Shown piece by piece: positions 45,034 to 54,284 of a stretch of 64,000 nucleotides of DNA. The stretch is from Rothia endophytica (GTDB taxonomy: Bacteria > Actinomycetota > Actinomycetes > Actinomycetales > Micrococcaceae). Positions within the stretch are counted from its first letter, which is position 1; each line of letters starts with the position of its first letter. The DNA is taken from assembly GCF_928381505.1 (NCBI RefSeq), contig NZ_CAKMSJ010000002.1:248001-312000 (forward strand), read 5' to 3'. The notes below the pieces were generated by a model. It worked only from the letters and a program-made list of their open reading frames with translations. It was not told where the DNA came from and ran no database searches. A program made the position numbers and the translations under genes.

Positions 45034-46503
45034 ATGAGACGCGCAAAGATTGTTTGTACCATTGGCCCCGCAATTTCTGCCCCCGAGAAAATTGCAGCTG
45101 CTATCGAAGCTGGCATGAATGTTGCCCGACTAAACATGAGCCACGGTGACCACGAGGTTCACACTAACTCATACGCAACGATTCGAGAGCAAGCTGAGAA
45201 GCTGGGTAAGAATGTTGCGATCCTTGCTGATTTGCAGGGCCCTAAAATTCGCCTAGAAACCTTCAAAAACGGCGCTGAAGTTCTTGAGCCCGGTGACACT
45301 TTCAAGATCACCACTGAAGATGTTGAAGGCACCAAGGAAATCTGTGGAACCACTTTCAAGGGTCTGCCCGGTGACGTCAAGCCCGGCGATACCCTGCTGA
45401 TTGATGATGGCAAGATCCGTCTAGAAGCTATTGAGGTTGACGCTACGACCGTCACTACGCGCGTTGTCGTGGGTGGCCCTATCTCCAATAACAAGGGCAT
45501 CAACCTGCCTGGCGTTGCCGTATCAATTCCTGCGCTGACCGAAAAGGACGAGCGCGACCTGCGTTTTGCCCTGAACATGGGTGTCGATATCATCGCTCTT
45601 TCTTTCGTGCGTAGCGGCGATGACGTCACCCGCGTTCACGAAATCATGGAAGAAGAAGGCCGCCGTATTGCGGTTATTGCTAAGGTCGAGAAGCCTCAGG
45701 CTGTTGAAAATCTGCAGGATATCGTCGACAAGTTCGATGGCATCATGGTGGCTCGTGGTGATTTGGGTGTTGAGTTCCCCCTCGAAGAGGTCCCCCTCGT
45801 TCAGAAGCGCGCGATTGAACTTGCACGCCGCTGGGCAAAGCCGGTTATCGTGGCGACTCAGGTACTGGAAACCATGATTCAGAACCCCACTCCCACCCGT
45901 GCAGAGGCATCTGACTGCGCTAACGCTATTCTTGATGGCGCGGACGCTGTCATGCTCTCTGGTGAGACTTCTGTGGGCAAATACCCCATCATCACCATCC
46001 AGACCATGGCTCGCATTATTAGCTCCACCGAGGAGCGCGGTCTCTTCCGTGTTCCTGAGCTGGGTACATCACCCAAGACTCGCGGTGGCGCTATTACCCG
46101 CGCGGCGGTCAATATTGCTGACCAGCTGGACGTCAAGTACATTGCTGCTTTCACCCAGTCCGGTGATACCGCCCGCCGTCTGGCGCGTCTGCGTCCTGTT
46201 AAGCCCGTGCTGGCTATGACTCCTAAGCCTGAGGTTCGTGCCTTCCTGTCGCTGCTCTGGGGCGTGGAGGCTGTTCTGGCTCCTGCTGCCAATGACACCG
46301 ATGAGATGACCGCTGTGGTTGACCGCTACATTCTGGCTAACAACCTGGCTGAGGCTAACGATTTGATTGTTATGGCTGCCGGTTCACCTCCCGGTGTGGC
46401 TGGTTCTACCAACACCGTGAAGGTTCACCGCGTTGGCGACCTGGACGACGCCGGGGCGGTCCTGCCCGAGGATCGCGAGTCGGTTGGTCCCTTCCACGAA
46501 TAA
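45034..46503 (+). CDS. pyk: Pyruvate kinase
   Basis: 489 residues from ATG 45034 behind AAGG; TTG 45031 is immediately upstream. Conserved segments are RRAKIVCTIGPA, ARLNMSHGDHE, LADLQGPKIRLE, IAKVEKPQAVENL, VARGDLGVEFP and the signature region ATQVLETMIQNPTPTRAE. The C-terminal allosteric domain follows from about 350. It converts phosphoenolpyruvate and ADP to pyruvate and ATP. It is a single gene with its own promoter and terminator. Confidence 0.97.
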   Translation: MRRAKIVCTIGPAISAPEKIAAAIEAGMNVARLNMSHGDHEVHTNSYATIREQAEKLGKNVAILADLQGPKIRLETFKNGAEVLEPGDTFKITTEDVEGTKEICGTTFKGLPGDVKPGDTLLIDDGKIRLEAIEVDATTVTTRVVVGGPISNNKGINLPGVAVSIPALTEKDERDLRFALNMGVDIIALSFVRSGDDVTRVHEIMEEEGRRIAVIAKVEKPQAVENLQDIVDKFDGIMVARGDLGVEFPLEEVPLVQKRAIELARRWAKPVIVATQVLETMIQNPTPTRAEASDCANAILDGADAVMLSGETSVGKYPIITIQTMARIISSTEERGLFRVPELGTSPKTRGGAITRAAVNIADQLDVKYIAAFTQSGDTARRLARLRPVKPVLAMTPKPEVRAFLSLLWGVEAVLAPAANDTDEMTAVVDRYILANNLAEANDLIVMAAGSPPGVAGSTNTVKVHRVGDLDDAGAVLPEDRESVGPFHE

Positions 46504-46535
46504 GTCTCTGTCTGCCAATCTAGGCTAGAGAACTG

Positions 46536-46575
46536 AAAGCTCGCCCCGCTTACTGTGAGCGGGTCGAGCTTTTTG
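46536..46575 (+). terminator. Intrinsic terminator after pyk
   Basis: AAAGCTCG-CCCGCT pairs with AGCGGG-CGAGCTTT around a seven-base loop, followed by a T-rich tail. The next 150 bases up to the convergent hydrolase gene show nothing recognisable. Confidence 0.88.
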
Positions 46576-46732
46576 CTTGTACGTTTAATTCTGCAATTGT
46601 TATTGGAGTCAGGATGCTAGCTACTTCAGGGCCTTGTTAATGAGCAGCTCCTTACGGTATCTTTAGCTCATCCAGGCTAATCAGGCAGGTTGTTTGAAGT
46701 GAACCTCGTGGGTCAGATGTCAGCGTTCGTGG

Positions 46733-47551
46733 TCATGGCAGCCAAGCCTGTAAACGCTGAGCCAGCCACCCCGGTCTCTGTAGCGGAATACCGTGACCGC
46801 AATCGGCGACAATTTCTGCCTCGCACCCCGATTGTGAATCTGCTAGCAGGTTGGCTGACGTTCGCATCATCGGCCGTTCAGCTTCGCCGACGAGTACCAA
46901 TGAGTCGCCCGGAAACTCTGCCCATGATTCTGGGATTGAGAACCTGATGTTCTCACCCACCGAAGCAAGCAGAGTTTCAAGTGAAAGCGACCGCGACGTT
47001 CGAAGATAGGCCGGGAACAACGCGGATGGAATAAAGAGCTCTTTGGCTTGGGCCCTAGCGAAGTGTTCATTTTTCGCAAGAGGGGCGGCCATTCTGAGCG
47101 TTGCAAGAGTTGCGGCAGGCCACTTGGCTGGCTTTGCTTGGGCACTGATAATTCCGACTCTTTCTACAAGGTCGGGTCGTTGGGATGCGAGAAGGATGGC
47201 GAGCTGTGCTCCCAGCGAGAAACCAATCACAGTCACAGGACTACCCTCATAGCCCTCAAAGAGCGAAATCAAGGTGTTTACCGTCTGCTGATGCGAGCGA
47301 TACGGCAGATTCGCGCTATGATCATGACCGGGAAGATCCGGCACGAGAAAACTGTAATCGGTCTCGAGCTGTTCCAGTAAAGGTCGCCACATCCACCCGG
47401 CAACACCGCCGCCATGAAGTAGCAGCAGCGTCTCTTCCTTAAGCCCAATGGTAGTTTCTACATACACCCCAGAGGTGTCCACGCTGCCCCTCCAACTCAT
47501 GCCTGTTCTCTTGATGTATGGCTGTTCATTTAAACAGATCTTATAGTCCAC
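46733..47551 (-). CDS. Alpha/beta hydrolase
   Basis: 272 residues if started at GTG 47551 (AGGTGA upstream); ATG 47500 is an alternative giving 255. The oxyanion strand LLLLHGGGVAGWMW, the PDLPGHDHSA segment, the nucleophile elbow VIGFSLGAQLA (Ser) and the C-terminal His in ADCGHGIPLQRPGWLA fit the fold. The acid residue is less certain. Substrate unknown. Codon use is less GC-biased than in its neighbours. It stands alone between the pyk terminator and the tRNA-Leu gene. Confidence 0.75.
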   Translation of the reverse strand: MDYKICLNEQPYIKRTGMSWRGSVDTSGVYVETTIGLKEETLLLLHGGGVAGWMWRPLLEQLETDYSFLVPDLPGHDHSANLPYRSHQQTVNTLISLFEGYEGSPVTVIGFSLGAQLAILLASQRPDLVERVGIISAQAKPAKWPAATLATLRMAAPLAKNEHFARAQAKELFIPSALFPAYLRTSRSLSLETLLASVGENIRFSIPESWAEFPGDSLVLVGEAERPMMRTSANLLADSQSGCEAEIVADCGHGIPLQRPGWLAQRLQAWLP

Positions 47552-47668
47552 TGCTCACCTAATAGAAATATATTTTAGAAAGACTTAGTCGTAGTCCGAA
47601 GTTGTCTAGTGTCAGTTTTTATTCTGAAACCCCTAGCATGGTGTTAAGTATGGGAGCAGAGTCAACAA

Positions 47669-47699
47669 AAAACACCCTCCTGTCAACAGGAGGGTGTTT
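47669..47699 (-). terminator. Terminator of the tRNA-Leu transcript
   Basis: ACACCCTCCTG and CAGGAGGGTGT form an 11-bp stem with a four-base loop. On the minus strand the stem is followed by a T run, directly downstream of the tRNA gene. Confidence 0.88.
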
Positions 47700-47724
47700 G
47701 TTATGTACCTGGCTAGGCTTTTGC

Positions 47725-47808
47725 TGGTGCCCAAGGTGGGACTTGAACCCACACTCTAAAAGAACCGCATTTTGAGTGCGGCGCGTCTGCCAATTCCGCC
47801 ACTTGGGC
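47725..47808 (-). tRNA. tRNA-Leu (CAA anticodon)
   Basis: On the minus strand the gene begins GCCCAAG and ends CTTGGGCACCA, with an encoded CCA. The anticodon stem CCGCA/TGCGG holds the loop CTCAAAA, so the anticodon is CAA, reading UUG. The T arm GTGGGTTCAAGTCCCAC and a class II variable arm are present; length is 84. No integrase or attachment-site duplication is visible nearby. Confidence 0.96.
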
Positions 47809-48042
47809 TTGCTTCAGAGAGCACTTCTACTGTACACAAGCCTGCTCAGAAAAGCGAATTGGAGTGGACTGTGGCAAGGTTCAGCACTCAATCACCCTTC
47901 TAAGACGGAATATTAAACATACAATTAGAACGGTAGTACGCACCGTCACCCGCGTAAAGAAGCGCATAAAGTTCGGTTCGTGCGAAAATAAAGACACAGA
48001 GTTAAAACTTGTGACGCTGAATTGACTGAAGGAGCCACGGGA

Positions 48043-48657
48043 ATGTCAGAGCAGACCCCCCTAGAATCCGAGAACCACGATCAGCAGCCGGCACGCACCG
48101 TCGTTGTAGCTGAAGACGAAGCGCTCATTCGCCTAGATATCGTAGAAATTCTCAAAGACCAGGGATTTGAAGTGCTTGCTGAGACCGATAACGGCAAGAC
48201 CGCGGTTGAACTAGCAGAAAAGCACCGCCCAGATCTGGTGCTGATGGACGTCAAAATGCCCATTATGGACGGTATCGAAGCTGCCGGTCTTATCAATGAG
48301 AAAGAGCTAGCACCCGTAGTTTTGCTCACCGCCTTTAGCCAAAAAGAACTGGTAGATCGAGCAACTGAGGCCGGTGCTATGGCCTACGTGGTCAAGCCTT
48401 TCTCACCCAATGACCTCATTCCCGCTATTGAAGTTGCCATGAGCCGTTACGAGCAGCTTCGTGCACTCAAGAGCGAAGTCAGCTCCATTAAGGAACAGTT
48501 TGAAACCCGCAAGCTGGTTGACCGCGCCAAGTCGCTGCTCATTACCAAGATGGGGTTGAGCGAACCCGAAGCTTTCCGTTGGATCCAGAAAACTTCAATG
48601 GACCGGAGGCTCTCAATGCGAGAGGTCGCAGAGACCATCGTCAAACAGGTTCAATAA
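48043..48657 (+). CDS. pdtaR: ANTAR-domain response regulator (PdtaR type)
   Basis: 204 residues from ATG 48043, with GAAGGAG upstream; TTG 48022 is less likely. The receiver domain has VVVAEDEALIR, the phosphorylated Asp in LVLMDVKMPIMDG, the Thr in LLTAFSQ and the Lys in VVKPF. The ANTAR RNA-binding domain (about 140-204) has AKSLLITKMGLSEPEAF and IQKTSMDRRLSMREVAETI. It is expected to bind dual-hexaloop RNAs and act as an antiterminator when phosphorylated by a PdtaS-type kinase, which is not in the window. It lies upstream of polA, as usual in this group. Confidence 0.92.
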   Translation: MSEQTPLESENHDQQPARTVVVAEDEALIRLDIVEILKDQGFEVLAETDNGKTAVELAEKHRPDLVLMDVKMPIMDGIEAAGLINEKELAPVVLLTAFSQKELVDRATEAGAMAYVVKPFSPNDLIPAIEVAMSRYEQLRALKSEVSSIKEQFETRKLVDRAKSLLITKMGLSEPEAFRWIQKTSMDRRLSMREVAETIVKQVQ

Positions 48658-48680
48658 AAACCGTCCACATAAGACCGAGC

Positions 48681-48717
48681 AAAAGACCCGCTGATTCACA
48701 TATCAGCGGGTCTTTTA
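48681..48717 (+). terminator. Two-way terminator after pdtaR
   Basis: AAAAGACCCGCTGAT pairs with ATCAGCGGGTCTTTT around a six-base loop. A and T runs on the two sides serve pdtaR and the convergent small gene. Confidence 0.92.
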
Positions 48718-48730
48718 CTCGATAGTTCGG

Positions 48731-48901
48731 TTAAAGTTCTTCGCGGCCCTTCTGGGAGCCATTAATTCCCCAGAGGGCGATGGCTGCACTAACGGTGACT
48801 GCTGCCCACCAGAGGCCACCTTCGGCAATTGCTAGGGTCGTCACGATGATGGTGATGACCAAGAAGATATTGCCCAGCATCTTACGAGTTGAAGGTTTCA
48901 C
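48731..48901 (-). CDS. Small membrane protein, 56 residues
   Basis: GTG 48901 follows AGGAAG at good spacing and opens a frame of 56 residues ending at TAA 48731. The sequence begins MKPSTRKMLGNIF and has two hydrophobic segments (about 9-26 and 28-45), with LWWAAVTVSAAIALWG in the second and a charged tail QKGREEL. It is a two-helix membrane peptide of unknown function. It is placed against a terminator that serves its 3' end, and its reading frame, ribosome site and terminator together make it credible. Confidence 0.65.
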   Translation of the reverse strand: MKPSTRKMLGNIFLVITIIVTTLAIAEGGLWWAAVTVSAAIALWGINGSQKGREEL

Positions 48902-48981
48902 AGAACTTCCTAAAAGAGAACGGTAGTTACCTGACCACTTTACCGTGCAGCCCAGGCCCAGGAATACACCGTAGAAATGAA

Positions 48982-49020
48982 CTGAACCCCGTTCCTTAGT
49001 GTCTAAAGAACGGGGTTCAG
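48982..49020 (-). terminator. Terminator after the DAACS symporter gene
   Basis: CTGAACCCCGTTC pairs with GAACGGGGTTCAG, with a further weak extension around the loop. It lies nine bases beyond the stop codon of the minus-strand symporter gene. The tail is only moderately T-rich. Confidence 0.75.
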
Positions 49021-49029
49021 CGTGTATTT

Positions 49030-50295
49030 TTAGGCCTGAACTGAAGCGGGCTTCTCAGCTACTTCATCAGTGTCAAGGTCCTTGTCAGCGCCGAAGGCCC
49101 GAGCGAAGCGTTCGGTGAGGCTTGCAATTGCGCCGTCACCGGTGACGTTTGTTGCGGTCCCGAAGGAGTCCTGAGCTAGGTAAAGAGCAATCATTAGTGC
49201 GATCATTGCGTCATCGAAGCCAAGCATGGACTGTAGCAGGCCGATGGCGGTCATGACAGCGCCACCGGGGACGCCGGGAGCTGCCACCATCATGATGCCC
49301 AGTACCAGTACTACGGGAATCATATCAAGGAAGGACAGCGAGCCCGTGGTCATGTAGATAACCGCTACTGCGCAGGAGGTAATGGTAATCATGGAGCCTG
49401 AAAGGTGGATGGTGGCACACAGGGGGATTGCGAAGTCCACAATTCTACCCTTGATACCCACCTTTTTCGCTGAGTCAACGGTGACCGGGATGGTAGCTGC
49501 CGATGACTGGGTACCAATAGCGGTGAAGTAGGCAGGGAGCATACCCTTGAGCATGCTGAAGGGGTTACGCTTACTAGCTGCACCTGCAACGGAGTACTGA
49601 ATAGTCAGCATGACCCAGTGCAGAATGATGACCATGATAAAGACCTTGCCGAAGACAGCCAGAATCTGACCGACCTGACCCGCCAGAGTCATGTTGGCGA
49701 AGACGCCCACGATGTGTACGGGTAACAAGGGGATGATGACGCGGCCCAGCAGCTTCTCAATGATGATTTGGAAGTCCTGGAAGAGGTGCAGCATATTCTT
49801 GGTCTTCAGCGCTGTCAGCCCCAGACCCAGAATGAAGGCAAGAATGAGGGCACTCATCACCGACATGATGGGGTCAAGAGCAAACTCAAGGTAACCCGAA
49901 GACAGTGACTCTTCAGGGTTCTCAAAAACTGTCAGCTGCTGACCCCTTAGGATCGTGGGGTAGATAAAGTGGGCTACGGTCACGGCCAGGAAGCCAGCGG
50001 CGATGCTCGAGATGTAGGCGAGACCCACCGTCGTGCCCAGAAGCTTGCCAGCTCCCTTAGCTAGAGAACCAATACCGGGCACGATAAAGCCGATAATAAT
50101 GAGGGGAATGGCAAAGCTGAGGAAGGCGCTGAAAATCGTGGAGAACGATACGAACAGCTGAACCACTAGGTCGGTGGGGATACTGCTACCTAGGACGCTG
50201 TTGATGCCATCGATAATGCCGGGGGTAAAGGCGCCGATGAGAATACCGCTAGCGATTGCAACGATAATCCAAACCAGCAGAGGGATCTTCTTCAT
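49030..50295 (-). CDS. Dicarboxylate/amino acid:cation symporter (DAACS family)
   Basis: 421 residues, about eight membrane helices and two re-entrant loops. The serine-rich hairpin motif is IGTQSSAATIPVTV. The second hairpin is APGVPGGAVMTA, and the substrate helix QDSFGTATNVTGDGA includes the conserved Asn and Asp. Members import glutamate, aspartate, serine/threonine or C4-dicarboxylates with Na+ or H+; the exact substrate here is unclear. It is a single gene with its own terminator and an acidic C-terminal tail. Confidence 0.9.
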   Translation of the reverse strand: MKKIPLLVWIIVAIASGILIGAFTPGIIDGINSVLGSSIPTDLVVQLFVSFSTIFSAFLSFAIPLIIIGFIVPGIGSLAKGAGKLLGTTVGLAYISSIAAGFLAVTVAHFIYPTILRGQQLTVFENPEESLSSGYLEFALDPIMSVMSALILAFILGLGLTALKTKNMLHLFQDFQIIIEKLLGRVIIPLLPVHIVGVFANMTLAGQVGQILAVFGKVFIMVIILHWVMLTIQYSVAGAASKRNPFSMLKGMLPAYFTAIGTQSSAATIPVTVDSAKKVGIKGRIVDFAIPLCATIHLSGSMITITSCAVAVIYMTTGSLSFLDMIPVVLVLGIMMVAAPGVPGGAVMTAIGLLQSMLGFDDAMIALMIALYLAQDSFGTATNVTGDGAIASLTERFARAFGADKDLDTDEVAEKPASVQA

Positions 50296-50514
50296 GGTTC
50301 CTCACGGGTTGGGGTTGAGTGCGTGTGTGCACGATGGTTTAGAAGTTTCAGTTTAGGCATATTGCCCTGTTAATGGGCACCTCAGAGTGTCTTTTCGGTC
50401 TATTCGTGGGTGGTATCACGCCCATGATTTTCCATACTGAGAAATGCTGGGGTAAACACCGGGAACAGCGCCATACTGTGCTAGGTGAGAGCGCACGTCC
50501 CGCTGACTCTGAAG

Positions 50515-50991
50515 CTACCGCTGGGGTGCGTCAATAATCTGGTTGGTGATGCGTGCAGTGCTAATGATCCTGCCAGATTCATCGGTGATTTCCACGGTGT
50601 GTACGCAAACCGTTTTGCCTAGCTTCAGGGAACGGCAGACTCCGGTCACCACTCCTCTGGACGCCGGGCGCAGGTGGGTGATGTTGAGATCAACACCCAC
50701 TGCGACCTTGCCTTGCTCTGCTACCGAAAGAAAAGCAGCAACAGAACCTAAGGTTTCTGCTAAGGCGGCTGTCGCTCCTCCGTGTAGCAAACCCACTACT
50801 TGGGTATTCCCCTCTACCGGCATCGTTGCTACAGAATGTTCTGGTGAAAGCTGCTGGAATTGTATACCCAGCTTTTCAGTGAGACCGTCGAGTCTTAGGC
50901 CAGCAAAATAGGTGTGATACTGGGGTGGGATGCCGGCGGACGTTAGCTCGGCTAGTCGTTGATCAGTGATATTGGGTTCTGAAGTAGCCAT
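50515..50991 (-). CDS. PaaI/hotdog-fold thioesterase
   Basis: 158 residues of the hotdog fold. The catalytic region is TQVVGLLHGGATAALAETLGS, followed by VGVDLNITHLRPASRGVV, as in PaaI/YdiI-type acyl-CoA thioesterases. The acyl substrate is not known. Its start lies about 100 bases from the divergent polA start. Confidence 0.85.
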   Translation of the reverse strand: MATSEPNITDQRLAELTSAGIPPQYHTYFAGLRLDGLTEKLGIQFQQLSPEHSVATMPVEGNTQVVGLLHGGATAALAETLGSVAAFLSVAEQGKVAVGVDLNITHLRPASRGVVTGVCRSLKLGKTVCVHTVEITDESGRIISTARITNQIIDAPQR

Positions 50992-51094
50992 GAGAATCCT
51001 TAGACAGAAGTTGGTCGTTAGAGGGGCGCCAAGTGGAGCGTACCCTCATAAGAGGGTTGCAGACAGGGGTAGAGCAGCCCGGTAGGATGGGTAT

Positions 51095-53917
51095 GTGACT
51101 AACTCTAGCGAAACTCCAGCCCAGCCCAACCAAAAACTGATGATCATTGACGGGCATTCTCTTGCCTTTCGCTCCTTCTACGGGGCACCGGTCGATGTCT
51201 TTGTCAACGCTGAAGGTCAGCACACGAACGCTGTCTATGGCTTTCTATCGACCCTCTTGAGCCTGATCAAAAGCGAGCAACCCACCCATATTATTGCTGC
51301 TTTTGACCTCTCGGGTGGCACCTTCCGCACCGAGCAGTACGGTGAATACAAGGGTGGTCGTAATGAGACGCCGCCTGAATTTTCTGGGCAAATTGAGCTG
51401 ATTCAGAAGGTTCTAGCAGCCCTGAACATCCCAGCAGTTACCCTGGAGAACTACGAAGCAGATGACATCGTTGCCACTTACACTCGCCAGGGCCGCGAGG
51501 CCGGTTTTGAGGTCGCAATTGTTTCTGGCGATAGGGACGCTTTTCAGCTGGTCACCGACACGGTAACGGTTCTCTATCCCGTCACTACCGGCCCCTCTAA
51601 GGGCATCAAATACATGACGCCGGCAGCCGTTGAAGAGAAATATAAGGTTGCTCCTCACCTCTACCCCGATCTAGCAGCGTTGACAGGGGAGCAGGCCGAT
51701 AACCTTCCCGGCGTCCCCGGAGTGGGCCCCGGCTTTGCCGCAAAGTGGATTAACGAGTACGGCAACCTTGACGGTGTGCTGGAAAACGCCGAGAAAATCA
51801 AGGGCAAAAAGGGCGAGGCGCTACGGGAGCATATCGAGGATGTGCTGCGCAACCGTCGTTTGAACCGCTTGGTTGATGACCTTGAACTCGAGACCACGCT
51901 AGCTGATGCTGACCACTATGGCCCTGAAGCTGAAGAACTAGAAGAACTCTTCAACTACCTAGAATTTAACTCTATTCGCAAGCGAGTGGCTGAAGTTTTT
52001 GCTACTCAGCAGGAGGCCGTGCCTGCGGTGGAAATGAGCGTAGAGGACTGTCAGCAGATTGACTCCGCCGCTCAGCTCTTGGAGTTCCTCAACGGCTCGG
52101 CCGCTAGTATTGCAGCCGTAGAGCGTACAATTCCCGTCCCGGACCGTCTAGAGTCAGCCGTTACTCTTCTGCCAGTTGTTGATGAAGATTCTCCTGATCA
52201 TGGGTTTGCTCACGAGAAGAGTCTTCACGGCCTAGTCTTGCTGGCTGGAGCCCGGGCGGCCTACGTAGATTTTGACGGTCTGGCTGATGACATAAGGCTG
52301 GCACTCACCAGCTGGCTGGAGGACTCATCCGCCCCCAAAATCATCTTTGACCTCAAGCAGAACTTTAAGTCACTTGCCGGATACGGTTACACACTTGCAG
52401 GCGTCATCGAAGACCCGGTGCTTTCCTCCTACGTCTGCGGCTACATTCCCGCAGCTAAGCAGCGCACCTTTAACGGTATGCTCACCGAACTCACAGACCG
52501 TTACCTGGAGCTAAGTCTTTCGCAACCTCAACAAGCGCCTACTCAAGGGGAGCTATTCGCGGTTGGCCCCGTGGTCGACCTTGAGCATAACAGCCTTCTG
52601 GCGCGCCATATCCAGGAGCTTGCCTATGCCCTTCATGCTGATTTGGTGTCCAAGGAGCAGCTGGGTCTCTACGAGAACATTGAATTGCCGATGGCAAGTG
52701 TCCTTGCCCGCATGGAAATTCTTGGCATTGCTTTGGACAGTAATAACGTATCCGAGCTCAAGGACTACTATGGTCAACACGTGGAAAGCGCTACTGAGGC
52801 TGCCTATTCGGTACTGGGGCACGAGGTTAACCTGAGCTCACCCAAGCAGTTGCAGGGGGTCCTTTTTGAAGAGTTGGGTCTGCCCACCACCCGTAAGTTG
52901 AAGAGTGGTTACTCAACGGACGCTGACTCACTGCAGGGAATCTTGGGTCAGGTGCACGAGGATACCGCCGGAGCTAAGTTTCTGGTTCAGCTGCAGACCT
53001 ACCGCGACTACCTTAAACTTAAGCAGACAGTTGAAGGTTTGCAGAAGGCAACCGCGGCTGACGGACGCATCCACACCACCTTCCAACAGAACGTGGCAGC
53101 GACCGGGCGCCTCTCATCCACGGACCCCAACCTGCAGAACATCCCCATCCGCACGCAGGAAGGTCGCAAGATTCGTGAAGCTTTCGTGGTTGCACCGGAG
53201 CCAATTGATGGACAGGAGTACTCAACCCTGCTCACTGCCGACTACTCCCAGATTGAAATGCGCATCATGGTGCACCTCTCGGGGGATGAAAGTCTGATTG
53301 AGGCCTACCTTGACGGTGAAGACCTGCACCGCTTCGTTGGTTCTGAGGTCTTCGGTGTGCAGCCAGAAGATGTCACCTCGGAGATGCGTTCCAAGGTAAA
53401 GGCGATGTCCTACGGTCTTGCCTACGGTCTTTCACCCTTCGGTCTGTCTAAGCAGTTGGGCATCTCGGTGGATGAGGCAACCAGCCTGCGCACCAACTAT
53501 TTCAAGCGCTTCGGCAAGGTCGGTAAATTCTTGCGCACCGTTGTCAAAGAAGCTCATAACAATGGCTACACCCAGACCATGTTCGGCCGCCGCCGCTACC
53601 TGCCTGATCTGGGCAGCTCAAACCGCCAGCGTCGTGACGCTGCCGAGCGAGCCGCTCTCAACTCACCCATTCAGGGCACCGCTGCAGACATCATCAAGAT
53701 TGCCATGATTCGCGTTGATGAACGTCTCCGGGCTGAGGGGCTCAGGTCACGTATGCTTCTGCAAATCCACGACGAACTTATTCTTGAAGTTGTCCCCGGT
53801 GAAGAAGCCGCAGCTGAGAAGGTACTGACTGAAGAAATGAGTCAGGCAGCTGATTTGCGTGTGCCGCTGGACGTGCAGGTGGGCTGGGGGCGCACCTGGA
53901 ACGAGGCTGGACACTAG
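51095..53917 (+). CDS. polA: DNA polymerase I
   Basis: 940 residues. The 5' nuclease domain (about 10-310) has IDGHSLAFRSFYG and the helix-hairpin-helix LPGVPGVGPGFAAKWI. The middle domain (about 330-540) has the exonuclease fold but no recognisable catalytic Asp-x-Glu, so proofreading is probably absent. The polymerase domain shows ATGRLSSTDPNLQNIP, ADYSQIEMRIM, RRYLPDL and QIHDELILEV (motifs A-C). The start GTG 51095 follows GGATGG. It functions in gap filling and repair. A 367-base gap leads to rpsA. Confidence 0.96.
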   Translation: MTNSSETPAQPNQKLMIIDGHSLAFRSFYGAPVDVFVNAEGQHTNAVYGFLSTLLSLIKSEQPTHIIAAFDLSGGTFRTEQYGEYKGGRNETPPEFSGQIELIQKVLAALNIPAVTLENYEADDIVATYTRQGREAGFEVAIVSGDRDAFQLVTDTVTVLYPVTTGPSKGIKYMTPAAVEEKYKVAPHLYPDLAALTGEQADNLPGVPGVGPGFAAKWINEYGNLDGVLENAEKIKGKKGEALREHIEDVLRNRRLNRLVDDLELETTLADADHYGPEAEELEELFNYLEFNSIRKRVAEVFATQQEAVPAVEMSVEDCQQIDSAAQLLEFLNGSAASIAAVERTIPVPDRLESAVTLLPVVDEDSPDHGFAHEKSLHGLVLLAGARAAYVDFDGLADDIRLALTSWLEDSSAPKIIFDLKQNFKSLAGYGYTLAGVIEDPVLSSYVCGYIPAAKQRTFNGMLTELTDRYLELSLSQPQQAPTQGELFAVGPVVDLEHNSLLARHIQELAYALHADLVSKEQLGLYENIELPMASVLARMEILGIALDSNNVSELKDYYGQHVESATEAAYSVLGHEVNLSSPKQLQGVLFEELGLPTTRKLKSGYSTDADSLQGILGQVHEDTAGAKFLVQLQTYRDYLKLKQTVEGLQKATAADGRIHTTFQQNVAATGRLSSTDPNLQNIPIRTQEGRKIREAFVVAPEPIDGQEYSTLLTADYSQIEMRIMVHLSGDESLIEAYLDGEDLHRFVGSEVFGVQPEDVTSEMRSKVKAMSYGLAYGLSPFGLSKQLGISVDEATSLRTNYFKRFGKVGKFLRTVVKEAHNNGYTQTMFGRRRYLPDLGSSNRQRRDAAERAALNSPIQGTAADIIKIAMIRVDERLRAEGLRSRMLLQIHDELILEVVPGEEAAAEKVLTEEMSQAADLRVPLDVQVGWGRTWNEAGH

Positions 53918-54073
53918 CATGGGCGCTGTTCAACTTCCCGCTCATCCAGCACTGCGCCCGAGTTACTAGTTCTAAGATTAAATATCTAGCGCTTTGAGAA
54001 CCCCAGCATCATAGTAAGACGAACATCACCCGCTAACTGGGACTTAAAGGGGCGGGCGCCACGGTCAAAAGCG

Positions 54074-54102
54074 TTGACCTGCACCCTGGCGCCCCCTAGA
54101 CT
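54074..54102 (+). promoter_or_regulatory. rpsA promoter
   Basis: TTGACC (54074-54079), a 17-base spacer and TAGACT (54097-54102), about 180 bases ahead of the rpsA start. The remaining polA-rpsA gap (53918-54284) has no gene; the long leader of the rpsA transcript may carry autoregulation by S1, but no specific structure is evident. Confidence 0.6.
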
Positions 54103-54284
54103 AAGGTATGTGGCTGAACTGTGCCCTGCGCACAGTGCATCCGCACGTATTTTTGTCCATATCAACGCTCAGTACAGAGAACCACCCGGCGCCTCACGCC
54201 TCGGCCAGCACAGCTAGCTAGGGAAAATGTGAGAAACCGACTGCACTGACCTAGAATCCTATCCATATTGGAGCCCTTTACTTT

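Noticed and set aside
46690..46947. 85-codon frame at the 3' end of the hydrolase gene
   Set aside because: It is antisense to the hydrolase, whose catalytic His motif supports the minus strand.
47725..47808. tRNA-Leu as an attachment site for an island
   Set aside because: No integrase, no duplicated tRNA 3' end, and neighbours are ordinary core genes.
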